A stretch of 64,000 nucleotides of DNA. Origin: Micromonospora chaiyaphumensis. GTDB lineage: Bacteria > Actinomycetota > Actinomycetes > Mycobacteriales > Micromonosporaceae. Both the position numbers and the translations under genes were made by a program. The notes under the pieces are model-generated. The model was not told where the DNA came from. It searched no databases and saw only the letters and a program-made list of their open reading frames with translations. Below are positions 25,734 through 35,204 of the stretch, in pieces (the first letter of the stretch is position 1; every line of letters starts with the position of its first letter). Location of the stretch: NCBI RefSeq assembly GCF_900091435.1, contig NZ_FMCS01000012.1, forward strand, positions 62,001 through 126,000, in the 5' to 3' direction.

Positions 25734-26807
25734 TCAGGTGGCCGCGGGAGCGTCGGCCGACGGCAGGGTGACGGTCACCTCCAGGCCGCCACCCGGCTGG
25801 GCGACGGCCTTCACGGTGCCGCCGTGCGCGTCGCAGACCGCGCGCACGATGGACAGACCGAGGCCGGAGCCGCGGGCGCCGGTGCGTTCCTGCCCGCCGC
25901 GCCGGAACGGCTCGAACAGCCCCGGCACGTCGGCGGGCGCCACCTCGAAGCCGGTGTTCCCGACCACCAGCCAGGACCGCTGCCCGTCGGTGCCGGTGCG
26001 CACCCAGAGCCGGCCGTGGAGGTGGTTGTAGCGGACCGCGTTCTCCACCAGGTTGCCGGCGAGCCGGTCGAGCAGGCCCGGGTCGCCGACCACCGGGGCG
26101 GCACGCAGCGAGGTGTGCACCTTGAGACCGATCCGCTCGACCTCGCGGGCCATCGCGGAGAGCGCGTTGCCGGTGCCCACGGCCAGGTCGAACTCGGTGC
26201 GCCGGGCCAGCCGGCCGCCGGTCTGCGCCTCGCTGCGGGCCAGCACGAGCAGCGCGTCGACCAGCCCGTTGGCGCGTTCCGACGCCTCCCGGACCACACT
26301 GGCCATCCGGCGGTACTCGGCGAGGTCCGCCTCGTCGTCGCTGAGTGTCACGTCGATCTCGGTACGCATCACCGCCAGCGGCGTGCGCAGCTCGTGCGAG
26401 GCGTTGGCCACGAACCGTTTCTGCGCCTCGAACGCGGCGCTGATCCGGTCCAGCATGGCGTCGAAGGTCTCGGCCAGCTCGGCGACCTCGTCGTTCGCGC
26501 CGGACCAGCCGATCCGCTCGTCCAGCGTGGTCTCGCCGAGCCGGCGGGCGGTGGCGGTGACCTGGTGCAGGGGGCGCAGCGCCCGGCCGGCCACCGCGTA
26601 CGCCCCGGCGACCCCGACCATGCCGATCGCCACCAGCGCCACCAGGGCCTTGACCAGCAGCTCGCGCTCGTCGGTGGGGCGCAGCGCGTCCCGGACCAGC
26701 AGCCAGGCCAGCAGCACGAGGACCGCACCGGCACCGACCAGCAGCACCCCGTTGAGCAGGGTGAGCCGCAGCCGCAGGGTGGGCCGCAGCCGGGACCGGC
26801 CGGTCAC
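25734..26807 (-). CDS. Two-component sensor histidine kinase
   Basis: 357 residues. Two helices (about 16-37 and 51-74) enclose a very short loop, so sensing is probably in or near the membrane. HAMP follows to about 120. The phosphoacceptor His138 is in ASHELRTPLAVM, the N-box is NLVENAVRYN and the G-box GSGLGLSIV. The G1 motif is VGNTGFEV, with Asn in place of the usual Asp, a variant found in this subfamily. The GTG overlaps the regulator's stop by 4 bases. The signal is unknown; the neighbouring propeller protein and C39-like gene are possible targets. Confidence 0.93.
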   Translation of the reverse strand: MTGRSRLRPTLRLRLTLLNGVLLVGAGAVLVLLAWLLVRDALRPTDERELLVKALVALVAIGMVGVAGAYAVAGRALRPLHQVTATARRLGETTLDERIGWSGANDEVAELAETFDAMLDRISAAFEAQKRFVANASHELRTPLAVMRTEIDVTLSDDEADLAEYRRMASVVREASERANGLVDALLVLARSEAQTGGRLARRTEFDLAVGTGNALSAMAREVERIGLKVHTSLRAAPVVGDPGLLDRLAGNLVENAVRYNHLHGRLWVRTGTDGQRSWLVVGNTGFEVAPADVPGLFEPFRRGGQERTGARGSGLGLSIVRAVCDAHGGTVKAVAQPGGGLEVTVTLPSADAPAAT

Positions 26808-27472
26808 GCGGCGGCCTCGCCGATCCGGTAGCCCGCACCGACCACCGTCTCGATCAGCGGCGGGTCGCCGAGCTTCTTGCGCAGCGTCATGACGGTGACG
26901 CGGACGATGGTGGTGAACGGGTCGGTGTTGGCGTCCCAGACCCGTTCCAGCAGCTCCTCGCTGGAGACCACCGCGCCGCGCGCCTTGAGCAGCTCGGCCA
27001 GCACACCGAACTCCTTGTTGGTGAGGTCGACCGGCTCGCCGCCGCGGGCGACCACCCGGCGGGCCGGGTCGAGCACCAGGTCGGCCACCTCCAGCACCGG
27101 CGGGGCGGCCGGGGTGGCCCGCCGGCCCAGCGCCTGCACCCGGGCGACCAGCTCGTCGAACGCGAACGGCTTCGGCAGGTAGTCGTCGGCGCCGAGCTGC
27201 AGCCCCTCCACCCGGTCGGCGACGGTGACGCTGGCGGTCAGCATCAGCACCCGGGTCAGCGCGCCGGAGGCGGCCAGGTCGGCGCAGATCCGGTCGCCGT
27301 GCACGCCGGGCAGGTCCCGGTCCAGGATCACCACGTCGTAGCGGGTCACGAAGGCGGCCTCGTGCCCGGCGTCGCCGTCGTAGGCGACGTCCACGGCCAT
27401 CCCGCGCTTGCGCAGCCCGCGCGCGATCGCGTCGGCGAGGTTCCGCTCGTCCTCGACCACCAGTACCCGCAT
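26804..27472 (-). CDS. OmpR-family response regulator
   Basis: 222 residues. Receiver domain: VVEDE at the N-terminus, phosphoacceptor Asp51 in VILDRDLPG, the Thr switch in LMLTAS and the Lys in YLPKPF. A winged-helix DNA-binding domain follows (FGVLAELLKARGAVVSSEELLERVWD; VTVMTLRKKLG; GAGYRIG). I started at the ATG giving MRVLVVEDE because GGGAGG precedes it; 16 further codons upstream have no family match. It is transcribed just ahead of its cognate kinase. Confidence 0.95.
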   Translation of the reverse strand: MRVLVVEDERNLADAIARGLRKRGMAVDVAYDGDAGHEAAFVTRYDVVILDRDLPGVHGDRICADLAASGALTRVLMLTASVTVADRVEGLQLGADDYLPKPFAFDELVARVQALGRRATPAAPPVLEVADLVLDPARRVVARGGEPVDLTNKEFGVLAELLKARGAVVSSEELLERVWDANTDPFTTIVRVTVMTLRKKLGDPPLIETVVGAGYRIGEAAA

Positions 27473-27631
27473 CCCGGCCTCCCACCTCGTGACCTCCCAC
27501 AACCTAGTGCGGGCAGCCAAGCGTCCCTCGCGCGCCGTCGTTGCAAAAAATCTTCAGGTACGCGATGCTGCCCGGCGGCGAGCGACAACGCCCCGGCCAC
27601 CGGCCGCGGCCCGACCCCGACGGGAGCCCGC

Positions 27632-28885
27632 ATGACCGCTGTCGACCCCGGCCGGGACGTGACGTACCACCGCTTCCGCTTCCCGGTGGACCTGCACCTC
27701 GGGACCGCCGACGGGGTGGCCGCCGGCCCGGACGGGCTGGTGCTCGGCACGCCGGCCGACCGGCTGGACCACACCGACCCGCACTCCGGCGACACCGCCG
27801 GCTACGACGCGGCGACCTGGACCTCCCCGGTGGTGCCGATCGGCTTCGCCGCCGCCGAGCTGGTCCCCTCCTGGACCGCCGAGGCCCCGCCCGGCTGCTG
27901 GCTGCGGGTGGAGCTGCGCGGCTGGGCCGGGGACGCCGCCACCACCGGCTGGTACGAGCTGGGCCGGTGGGCCGCCGACGAGACGGCCATCCACCGGTCC
28001 TCCGTGCCGGGGCAGGCGGACGACGCGGCCTCGGTGGCGGCCGACACCCTGCGCGTGACGGGCGCGACGGTCACCGGCTGGCAGGTCCGGGTCACCCTGC
28101 TCCGGCGTCCCGACGCGCCGGCCGGCCCGGTGCTCCGCACGGTCGGCGTGGTCGCCTCGGCCGGCGGGCGGACCAGCCCCGGCACGCCGGCCACCCGGGC
28201 GGGCGCGCCCGGCGCACCGGACGGCGGGCCGGTCGCGGCGCCGGTCCCGGCCGGCACGGAGGCGGGCGGGGCCCGGGGCCGGGTGCTCGACGTGCCCCGC
28301 TACGCGCAGCGGCTGCACGCCGGCGGCGAGACCCGCTGGGGCGGTGGCGGGGACTCCTGGTGCAGCCCCACCTGCGTCTCGATGGTGCTCGACTTCTGGG
28401 GTGCCGGCCCGACCCCGGACCGGTACGCCTGGGTCGCCCCGCCCGGCCCCCGGCCGGTGGTGGTGCACGCCGCCCGGCACTGCTACGACCACGCGTACGC
28501 GGGAGCCGGGAACTGGCCGTTCAACACCGCGTACGCGGGGCTGCACGGGGTGGACGCGTTCGTGACCCGGCTGCGCTCGCTGGCCGAGGCGGAACGGTTC
28601 GTGGCCGCCGGCATCCCGCTGATCGTCTCGGCGGCCTTCCAGCGGGGGCAGGTGCCCGGGCTGGACTACGACACCCGGGGGCACCTCATCGTGCTCGTCG
28701 GCTTCACGGCCGACGGCGACCCGGTGCTCAACGACCCGTACGCCCCGGACGACGAGGGGGTCCGCCGGACCGTGCCCCGGGCGGCGTTCGAGGCCGCGTG
28801 GCAGGGCGGCAGCGGCGGCGTCGTCTACGTGGTGCGCCCGGAGTCGGTGCCGCTGCCGCCGGCGCCCGCGCAGGCCAACTGGTGA
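27632..28885 (+). CDS. C39-like peptidase domain protein without signal peptide
   Basis: 417 residues. The first 200 form a beta-rich region of unknown family (WLRVELRGWAG; GRWAADETAIHR), then a Pro/Ala/Gly linker, then a papain-fold C39-like domain: LDVPRYAQRLHAGG, catalytic Cys in DSWCSPTCVSMVLDFW, His in RGHLIVLVGF and Asn/Asp in VLNDPYAP. C39-like enzymes cleave peptides at Gly-Gly sites or act as cysteine hydrolases. No signal peptide or helix is visible, so export must be by another route or it acts inside. GGGAG precedes the ATG. Confidence 0.85.
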   Translation: MTAVDPGRDVTYHRFRFPVDLHLGTADGVAAGPDGLVLGTPADRLDHTDPHSGDTAGYDAATWTSPVVPIGFAAAELVPSWTAEAPPGCWLRVELRGWAGDAATTGWYELGRWAADETAIHRSSVPGQADDAASVAADTLRVTGATVTGWQVRVTLLRRPDAPAGPVLRTVGVVASAGGRTSPGTPATRAGAPGAPDGGPVAAPVPAGTEAGGARGRVLDVPRYAQRLHAGGETRWGGGGDSWCSPTCVSMVLDFWGAGPTPDRYAWVAPPGPRPVVVHAARHCYDHAYAGAGNWPFNTAYAGLHGVDAFVTRLRSLAEAERFVAAGIPLIVSAAFQRGQVPGLDYDTRGHLIVLVGFTADGDPVLNDPYAPDDEGVRRTVPRAAFEAAWQGGSGGVVYVVRPESVPLPPAPAQANW

Positions 28886-28903
28886 CCCGGCCGCCCGGTT
28901 GAG

Positions 28904-30187
28904 TCAGCGGCCCACCCGCCAGATCACCAGCCCGCCCGACGGCTGCAGGCAGACCAGTGCCGTGCCCGAGTCGGCGCACTCGTCCCAGGACCCGGGCAGC
29001 ACCGCCCGGATCCGGGCCTCGCCCGCCGCGACGTCCAGCGTGCCGACCAGCGTGCGGTCGCCGGTCAGGCGGCGCAGCCCGAGCAGCTGGCCGCTCTCGA
29101 CGCCCACGGTCCGCCAGCGGCCGAGCCGGGCGAGGGCTCGGCCGGTGACCGGGTCGAGCACGGACAGCTCCAGTTCCAGCCCGACGCCGGGCTCGGCGCC
29201 GAGCAGCCGGCCGCCGAAGGGCGCCATCCCGATCCACTGGTCGTCCACCCAGCCCGGTCGACCGGTGGCGGGGTCGAGGGCGCGTACCCCGCCGACCTGG
29301 TCGCGGATGCACACCATCCCGGCGCACTCGACGAACCACACCCCGGCGCGGGGCTCCACCGGCACGTCCCAGCGCCGGTCCAGCCGGTCCAGCCCGTACG
29401 CCGTGACCGTGCCCGGCGCGCCGTCGACCAGCAGCAGGCCGGCCACCACCTGGGTGAACCGGTAGGAGACCCGGTCCGCGGCGGGCGGCACCCGGCCGGC
29501 GCGCACCAGCGCCCCGGAGTCCGCGTCGTGCACCTCCACCCGGCCGTCCGGGGTGACCAGCACGATCTGCGTCACCCCCCGGTCGCCCGTCCGGTACGCC
29601 ACCCCGTTGCTGGGCAGCGGCAGCGACCAGCGCACCGCACCGGACGCCGGGTCGACGGCCAGGACGGTGCCCGTCCCGGCCGCCCGCGGCGTCTCGAACA
29701 GCACCCCGCCGGAGGCGGTCGACACCGCGTAGCCGGACTGGCGCCAGCGCACCGCGCCGGTCCCCGGGTCCAGCAGGGTGGAGAGGGTGTCGCCGGCCCC
29801 GGCGGGGCTGCTCGTCACCAGCAGCCCGCCGGCCACCGTGCCGAGCCCGAGGACGTGGTCTCCCGCGGTCAGGGTGAACCGCCACAGCGGCTCGCCGCCG
29901 GGCAGCCGGTGCCCGGTGACCACCCGGCCGCCCAGGCCGACGGTGCCCGGGCCGTCGGCCACCACCAGCCGGCCCGCCAGGACCAGGAAGATGGCGCCCT
30001 GCGGGGCGGGCACCCGGAGCCCCGCCGGTGGCCGGGCCGGCGGGGTCCCGCCGGCCAGGGTCAGCAGGGCGAGGCAGCAGACCGCCACGACCCGGGCCAC
30101 CCGGCCCGGCGGCCGGGCCGGCGCCCGGGAAGGCTCGTCGGCCTCCTCGCCGTGCCGCATCTCCCCCAGCTCGATGACGGGACTCAC
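28904..30187 (-). CDS. Membrane-anchored PQQ-like beta-propeller protein (sibling 2)
   Basis: 427 residues. The N-terminus SPVIELGEMR is shared with the upstream sibling. One helix (about 29-47) anchors an extracytoplasmic propeller with blades such as TGAVRWRQSGYAVS, SGAVRWSLPLP, LDRRWDVPVEPRAG and ATGRPGWVDDQWIG. Two Cys pairs (VECAGMVC; ECADSGTALVC) match those of the sibling and suggest disulfides. No enzyme residues are evident. The GTG overlaps the sibling's stop by 4 bases. Tandem duplicates of this type may assemble or sense envelope polymers; this is inference. Confidence 0.82.
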   Translation of the reverse strand: MSPVIELGEMRHGEEADEPSRAPARPPGRVARVVAVCCLALLTLAGGTPPARPPAGLRVPAPQGAIFLVLAGRLVVADGPGTVGLGGRVVTGHRLPGGEPLWRFTLTAGDHVLGLGTVAGGLLVTSSPAGAGDTLSTLLDPGTGAVRWRQSGYAVSTASGGVLFETPRAAGTGTVLAVDPASGAVRWSLPLPSNGVAYRTGDRGVTQIVLVTPDGRVEVHDADSGALVRAGRVPPAADRVSYRFTQVVAGLLLVDGAPGTVTAYGLDRLDRRWDVPVEPRAGVWFVECAGMVCIRDQVGGVRALDPATGRPGWVDDQWIGMAPFGGRLLGAEPGVGLELELSVLDPVTGRALARLGRWRTVGVESGQLLGLRRLTGDRTLVGTLDVAAGEARIRAVLPGSWDECADSGTALVCLQPSGGLVIWRVGR

Positions 30188-31470
30188 GGCAGCCGCCACA
30201 GTCCGAAACCGCCGTTCGTGTGGCGGCAGACGAGCAGCTCCGCGCCCGTCCGGCAGTCGCCCACGGCGCCGACCAGCACGTCGCGCACCTCGGGGCGGCC
30301 GGCGGCCGGGTCCAGCTCGGCGAGGAGCAGGCGGCTGTTCCTGATCCGCCGGACACCGAACAGCCGGCCGTCGAACTCGTCCTGCTGCACGACCTCCCAG
30401 ACACCGAGGTCGGCCACCAGCCGGCCGGTGGCCTCCTCGATGACCGCCAGGCCGGTTCCGGCCCCGGTGTCCGGGGCGATGCCCGTCGCGACCAGGAGCC
30501 GGCCGCCGGTGGCCGACAACGCCCCCACCCACCGGTCGTCGGTCCACCGCACCTCCCCGGTGGCCGGGTCGAGCCCCCACATCCCGCCGGTCTGCCCGCT
30601 CGCGCAGAGCAGGCCGCCGCACCGCTCCGCGTAGCCGACCAGCGGGAGCGCGGCCGTCCAGCGCCGCCGGAGGGTGTCCAGCTCGTAGGCGGTGACGGTG
30701 CTGCCCCCGTCCCCGACCACCAGCAGCATCCCGGCGGCGAGCAGGGTGCGCTGCCGGGTGGGCAGGTCGCCGGGGCGCAGGTCGCGGGCGACCCGCCGGG
30801 CACCGCTGACCGCGTCGTAGACGGTGGTCTCGCCCGCGGCCGGCAGGTAGACCAGCCGGTCCACGCCGGACGGGCCGAAGCTGAGTTCGACGTCGTCCGG
30901 CGTGCCGGGCGCCGACCACAGGGTCCGGCCGTCGCTCACCGCCACCCGGCGGATCGGCTGCCGGTCCGTCACCTCGGGGACCTGCATGAGCAGCGCCTCG
31001 CCGGCCGGGAAGCCCACTCCGGGCTGGACCCAGGTCACCCGGCCGGTGCGGGCGTCGAAGGCGGCCGTCTCGTACGCGGAGTCGCCGGCGGTCCGCCCGA
31101 CGAGCAGGACGCTGCCGTCCTGCTCCCACACGGAGATGGCCGAGCCCGCCCCCGGCAGCGCGGTCCGCCACAGTGCCCGGGGTGGACCCTCGCCGGCCCG
31201 GTACGCGACGAGCTGCCGGCCCACGCCGCGCTGCGGGTCCGCCGGATCGACCACGTACACCCGGTCGCCGGAGACGAACGCGACGGACGCGGGGCCGCCG
31301 GACAGGGTGCGCGCGGCGGGCAGCGCCGGGGGCGCCGCGGCGGCGAGGGTGACCAACGCCACCAGCAGCACCGCGACGCTCCGAAACGGACGACCGGCGG
31401 CCCGCGGGCGACGCCGCGCCGGGTCCGGTGGGGCGTCGTCGCGCAGCTCACCGAGATCGATGACGGCCAC
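30184..31470 (-). CDS. Membrane-anchored PQQ-like beta-propeller protein (sibling 1)
   Basis: 428 residues, paralogous to the next gene: AVIDLGELR at the N-terminus, one helix (about 29-49), blades such as TGRVTWVQPGVGF, DTLRRRWTAALPLVG and ATGEVRWTDDRWVG, and Cys pairs in ERCGGLLC and DCRTGAELLVC. The GTG at 31470 is 8 bases after GGGGAGG; a GTG two codons earlier is possible. It is divergent from the GT-C-like gene at 31550, with only 79 bases between them, so their promoters are shared. Confidence 0.82.
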   Translation of the reverse strand: MAVIDLGELRDDAPPDPARRRPRAAGRPFRSVAVLLVALVTLAAAAPPALPAARTLSGGPASVAFVSGDRVYVVDPADPQRGVGRQLVAYRAGEGPPRALWRTALPGAGSAISVWEQDGSVLLVGRTAGDSAYETAAFDARTGRVTWVQPGVGFPAGEALLMQVPEVTDRQPIRRVAVSDGRTLWSAPGTPDDVELSFGPSGVDRLVYLPAAGETTVYDAVSGARRVARDLRPGDLPTRQRTLLAAGMLLVVGDGGSTVTAYELDTLRRRWTAALPLVGYAERCGGLLCASGQTGGMWGLDPATGEVRWTDDRWVGALSATGGRLLVATGIAPDTGAGTGLAVIEEATGRLVADLGVWEVVQQDEFDGRLFGVRRIRNSRLLLAELDPAAGRPEVRDVLVGAVGDCRTGAELLVCRHTNGGFGLWRLP

Positions 31471-31549
31471 GACCACCCCCTCCCCACGCCGCGCCCCGGC
31501 GTCTCGGCCGAAACCGGTACGAGACGTGCCGCCTGTACGATGGCCCGTC

Positions 31550-33397
31550 GTGGCCGTGCCGGTGGTGGACCCCTCGCTGAACTCCTCGCCCGTCGAGGCC
31601 GAGCCCGTCGTGGCGGACCCGCCGCGCCGGCCCCGTCGCCGGCCGGCCCGCGCCGACGTGCTGGCCATCGGAGCCTATGCGGTGCTCGGGGTTCTCGTCT
31701 GCCTCAACTACTGGGGCGACGTGGAGCACCGGGTCTCCTCGCACCTGCCGACCGACCACAGCTGGTTCGAGTGGCTGTTCGCGCACGGCGCGTACTCGGT
31801 GCGCCACCTGGAGAACCCGCTGTTCACCGCCCGGCAGAACGCGCCGGACGGGGTGAACATGATGGCGAACACCTCGCTGCTCGGGGTCACCCTGCCGCTG
31901 GCGCCGCTCACCCTGCTGCTCGGCCCGCAGGTGATGTACGCGCTCTACCTCGGCGCGGCGCTCTCGGCGACCGCGGCCACCTCCTACTGGGTGCTGTCCC
32001 GGCACCTGGTGCGCTCGCGCGGGGCGGCCTTCGTCGGCGGCGCCTTCCTCGGCTTCGCCCCGGGCATCGTGCACCACGCCAACGGGCAACCGAACTTCGT
32101 CTCCAACTTCCTGCTCCCGCTGATCGTGGCCCGGGTCCTGCGGCTCGGCGAACCGGGCCGGTGGCGGCGCAACGGGATCGCGCTGGGCCTGCTCGTGGCG
32201 TACCAGATCTTCATCAACGAGGAGATGCTGCTGCTCACCGCGCTGGCCTGCCTGGTCGTCGTGGTGGCCTGGGTGGTGCAGCGACCGCGCGCGGCGCGCG
32301 AGCGGGCCGGCGCGTTCCTCGCCGCCGGCGGCGTGGGCGGCGGGCTGGCCCTGCTGCTGACCGCCTACCCGATCTGGTTCCAGTTCAACGGGCCGCAGTC
32401 CTACCGGGGCCTGCAGGGCGGGGTCTTCCACAACTGGGGCGAGGACCTGATGGCCTTCGTCACCTTCGCCCGGGACACCGTCGCCGGTGACGAGGCCGTG
32501 GAGAAGACCATCGGGCTGACCGAGCAGAACACCTGGTTCGGCTGGCCGCTCGTGCTGGTCGCGCTGGTCGCTCTCGTGCTGCTGGTGCGCCGCTCGCTGC
32601 CGGCCCGGATCCTGGCCGTGCTCGTGGTGGTCTTCTCGGTCGCCGCGATCGGCCCGAAGGTGCGCTTCGACGGCGTGGAGACCACCGTCGACGGCCCCTG
32701 GGCGTACGTGCCGGACGACCTGCCGCTGGTCGAGATGATGATGCCGACCCGGCTGAGCCTCGTGGTGGCCGCCGCGGTCGGCGTGCTGCTCGCGCTGGCC
32801 TGGGAGGCGCTGTCCGGGCGCGGCCGCCCGCCGGTGCCCGCCCAGCGCACCGGATCGGCCCCGCCGCGATTCCGTCGTTGGCTGCGCCCCGTCGGGTACG
32901 CCGCCATCGTGGCCGCGCTGCTCCCGCTGTTCCCGCGCCCGCTGCCGGCTCAGCAGATCGACCCGCCGCCGCACTTCATCATGGCGGGCGGCTGGCGGCC
33001 CTACGTGCCGGACGGCCGCACCCTGGTGCCGGTGCCGATCCCGAGCAACGTGCACGGCCTGCCCACGCTGCGCTGGAGCGCGCTGACCCGGCAGGAGTTC
33101 CCCATCCCGGGCGGCTACTTCATCGGCCCGAACGAGGCGGGCGAGGGCGTCTTCGGCGCACCGAACCGGCCGACCAGCACCCTCATCTACGCAACCATGG
33201 ACGCGAACAAGGTCCCGCCGCTGACCGAGGAGAACCGCCGCCAGGCCCTGGACGACCTGCGCTTCTGGAAGGCGTCGGTGGTGGTGCTGGGCGCGAACCC
33301 GCGCGAGGCGGTGCTCCGCGACCTGATGACGGCCCTGCTGGGCCCGCCGCAGCGCGTGGACGACGTCTGGCTCTGGGACGTCCGCGACCGCGTCTGA
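31550..33397 (+). CDS. GT-C-like polytopic membrane protein (paralog 1)
   Basis: 615 residues with about ten to twelve helices and a C-terminal extracytoplasmic domain of about 170 residues. The first loop holds an acidic cluster (PTDHSWFEWLFAH) where GT-C glycosyltransferases carry catalytic acids. Family motifs shared with the two genes on the opposite strand: PDGVNMMANTS, FLGFAPGIVHHA, YPIWFQFNGPQ, IPGGYFIGP and C-terminal VWLWDVR. A GT-C role (sugar transfer from polyprenyl phosphate to an envelope glycan) is inferred from topology; no assay-known relative was recognised. A TACGAT box lies 8 bases before the chosen GTG. Confidence 0.8.
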   Translation: MAVPVVDPSLNSSPVEAEPVVADPPRRPRRRPARADVLAIGAYAVLGVLVCLNYWGDVEHRVSSHLPTDHSWFEWLFAHGAYSVRHLENPLFTARQNAPDGVNMMANTSLLGVTLPLAPLTLLLGPQVMYALYLGAALSATAATSYWVLSRHLVRSRGAAFVGGAFLGFAPGIVHHANGQPNFVSNFLLPLIVARVLRLGEPGRWRRNGIALGLLVAYQIFINEEMLLLTALACLVVVVAWVVQRPRAARERAGAFLAAGGVGGGLALLLTAYPIWFQFNGPQSYRGLQGGVFHNWGEDLMAFVTFARDTVAGDEAVEKTIGLTEQNTWFGWPLVLVALVALVLLVRRSLPARILAVLVVVFSVAAIGPKVRFDGVETTVDGPWAYVPDDLPLVEMMMPTRLSLVVAAAVGVLLALAWEALSGRGRPPVPAQRTGSAPPRFRRWLRPVGYAAIVAALLPLFPRPLPAQQIDPPPHFIMAGGWRPYVPDGRTLVPVPIPSNVHGLPTLRWSALTRQEFPIPGGYFIGPNEAGEGVFGAPNRPTSTLIYATMDANKVPPLTEENRRQALDDLRFWKASVVVLGANPREAVLRDLMTALLGPPQRVDDVWLWDVRDRV

Positions 33398-33416
33398 CGG
33401 CCGACCACGGGGAAAG

Positions 33417-35204
33417 TCAGCCGGTCAGGGGACGGACGTCCCACAGGTGGGCGCCGGGGACGTCGCGGCCGGGGCCGACCAGTGCGTCCACCGTGGCGCG
33501 GACCGGGTCGCCCGGTGTCGAGTCGGCCTGCACGAGCACCGCGGCCCGCCAGTGCCGCAGGTCCGCGACGGCCTGGCGGCGTTCCGCGTCGCCGATCGGC
33601 GGCACCTGGCCGGTCTCGGCGGCCCGGCGCAGCAGCAGTGAGGTGGGCAGGTCCGGCGCACCCCAGTGCGCCGTGGGGTCGGCGGCGGCGCGGGGGCCGA
33701 TGAAGTAGCCGCCCGGCGCGTCGAAGGCCAGCCCGGTGCGCGCCGACCAGAAGGTGGCCGGGCTGACCGCCGACCCGGTGACCGGGGGCACGGGCACCAG
33801 CGTCCGCCCCGGCGGCACGTACTCCCGCCAGCCGCCGTCGGCCACGAAGGCCGGCACCGGGACGACCGGCACGGTGCGGATCGGGGTCGGGGTGAGCGGC
33901 AGCAGCGCGGCGGCGACCGCCCCCGCCCAGGGCGCCCAGGTCCGGGCCGCGCGGCGCCGGACCCGGTCGAGGGCGAGGGCCAGCAGCACCCCGAGCACCG
34001 GTACGCACACCAGCGCGAACCGGGCCGGCACCACGAGGTCGAGCAGGGGCACCCGGGCGAGCAGCCGGTACGGGCCGGGCAGCCCGGTGTCGTGCCGGTT
34101 CACCACGACCGTGGTGCCGAGGGAGAGCAGCGCGAAGACCAGCCCGCAGGCCGCCAGGGCCCGGACGAGGGGCCGCCGCCACAGCCGGACCACGATGAGC
34201 ACGGCCAGCAGCGGCAGGAACGGGCCGAAGAAGGAGTTCTCCTCGGTGGGGTTCGGCGAGAGCAGCCCGGCGTGGTAGCCGTCCCCGGCGACGGTCTGCC
34301 GGGCGGCCGTGGCGTAGGACGCCAGGTCCAGTCGGTAGCCCCGCGCGTAGAAGGGCATCCCCGTGTAGTGGCCGGGGCCGCGGAACTGGACCCAGAGCGG
34401 GTAGGCCAGCAGCACCCCGGCGACCAGCGCGCCGATCCCGAGCCGGCGCGCCACCACGGGCGCCAGCCGGCGCGCCCCGGCCCGGTCCGCGAGGGCGTAC
34501 GACCCGGCGAACACACCGGCCGCGAGGGCCAGGAAGACCAGCACCTCCTCGCCGAGGAAGACCTGGTACGCGACGGCCAGCCCGAGCAGCACCCCGTCCC
34601 GGCGGACCCGGTCGGCGGCCGGCCGGAACACCAGCCCGAGGATCACCGGGACCAGGAACTGGGCGGCCATGTGCAGGTGCGCCCCGGCCTGCGACACCAA
34701 CCCCGGGGCGAAGCCGCAGAACAGTCCGCCCAGCGCCGCGGCGATCCGGGAGCGGACCAGCCGGCGGGCGAGCAGCGCGTACCAGGCGGTGGCGGTGCCG
34801 GCGATGCAGAGCACCACGGCGACGAGGAAGGCCACCTGGGAGCCGAACAGCGCGGTGACCGGGGTGAGCGGCACGCCCAGCCCGAGCACCGAGGTGTTGG
34901 CCATCAGGTTGACCCCGTCGGGGACGTTCAACGCGGTGCTGTGCAGCGGGTTCTCCGCGCCGGTCACCGCGCGGGCGGCCCGCGCCAGCATCCACTCGAA
35001 GAGCATCTGGTCGCCGGCCTGGTGGAACAGCCGGTCGGGCCGGCGCCACTGGCCGGCGGTGAGCAGCACGGCCAGGCCCAGGTAGCCGGCGACCACGAGC
35101 GCGTCGACCGGGCGCGGCCGCCACCGGCGCCGGGGCGCGGGCTCGGGGCGGTCCGGGCCGGTCAGGCGGACTGGCTGGTCAGTGTCCGGACGTCCCACAA
35201 CCAC
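33417..35204 (-). CDS. GT-C-like polytopic membrane protein (paralog 2)
   Basis: 595 residues with the same fold as its neighbours: loop acid in AGDQMLFEWMLAR, PDGVNLMANTS, FCGFAPGLVSQAG, YPLWVQFRGPG, NPTEENSFFGP, PGGYFIGP and C-terminal HLWDVRP. The GTG at 35204 lies 8 bases after AGGAG and overlaps the upstream paralog by 43 bases, so the two are coupled. Readings continuing upstream to 37085 in this frame are shadows of paralog 3. It ends 19 bases from the convergent paralog 1. Confidence 0.8.
   Translation of the reverse strand: MVVGRPDTDQPVRLTGPDRPEPAPRRRWRPRPVDALVVAGYLGLAVLLTAGQWRRPDRLFHQAGDQMLFEWMLARAARAVTGAENPLHSTALNVPDGVNLMANTSVLGLGVPLTPVTALFGSQVAFLVAVVLCIAGTATAWYALLARRLVRSRIAAALGGLFCGFAPGLVSQAGAHLHMAAQFLVPVILGLVFRPAADRVRRDGVLLGLAVAYQVFLGEEVLVFLALAAGVFAGSYALADRAGARRLAPVVARRLGIGALVAGVLLAYPLWVQFRGPGHYTGMPFYARGYRLDLASYATAARQTVAGDGYHAGLLSPNPTEENSFFGPFLPLLAVLIVVRLWRRPLVRALAACGLVFALLSLGTTVVVNRHDTGLPGPYRLLARVPLLDLVVPARFALVCVPVLGVLLALALDRVRRRAARTWAPWAGAVAAALLPLTPTPIRTVPVVPVPAFVADGGWREYVPPGRTLVPVPPVTGSAVSPATFWSARTGLAFDAPGGYFIGPRAAADPTAHWGAPDLPTSLLLRRAAETGQVPPIGDAERRQAVADLRHWRAAVLVQADSTPGDPVRATVDALVGPGRDVPGAHLWDVRPLTG

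Noticed and set aside
22807..26838. A 1343-codon open frame on the minus strand over the propeller and kinase genes
   Set aside because: It is Arg/Gly/Pro-rich without domain structure and overlaps two genes with clear domains and good starts in another frame.
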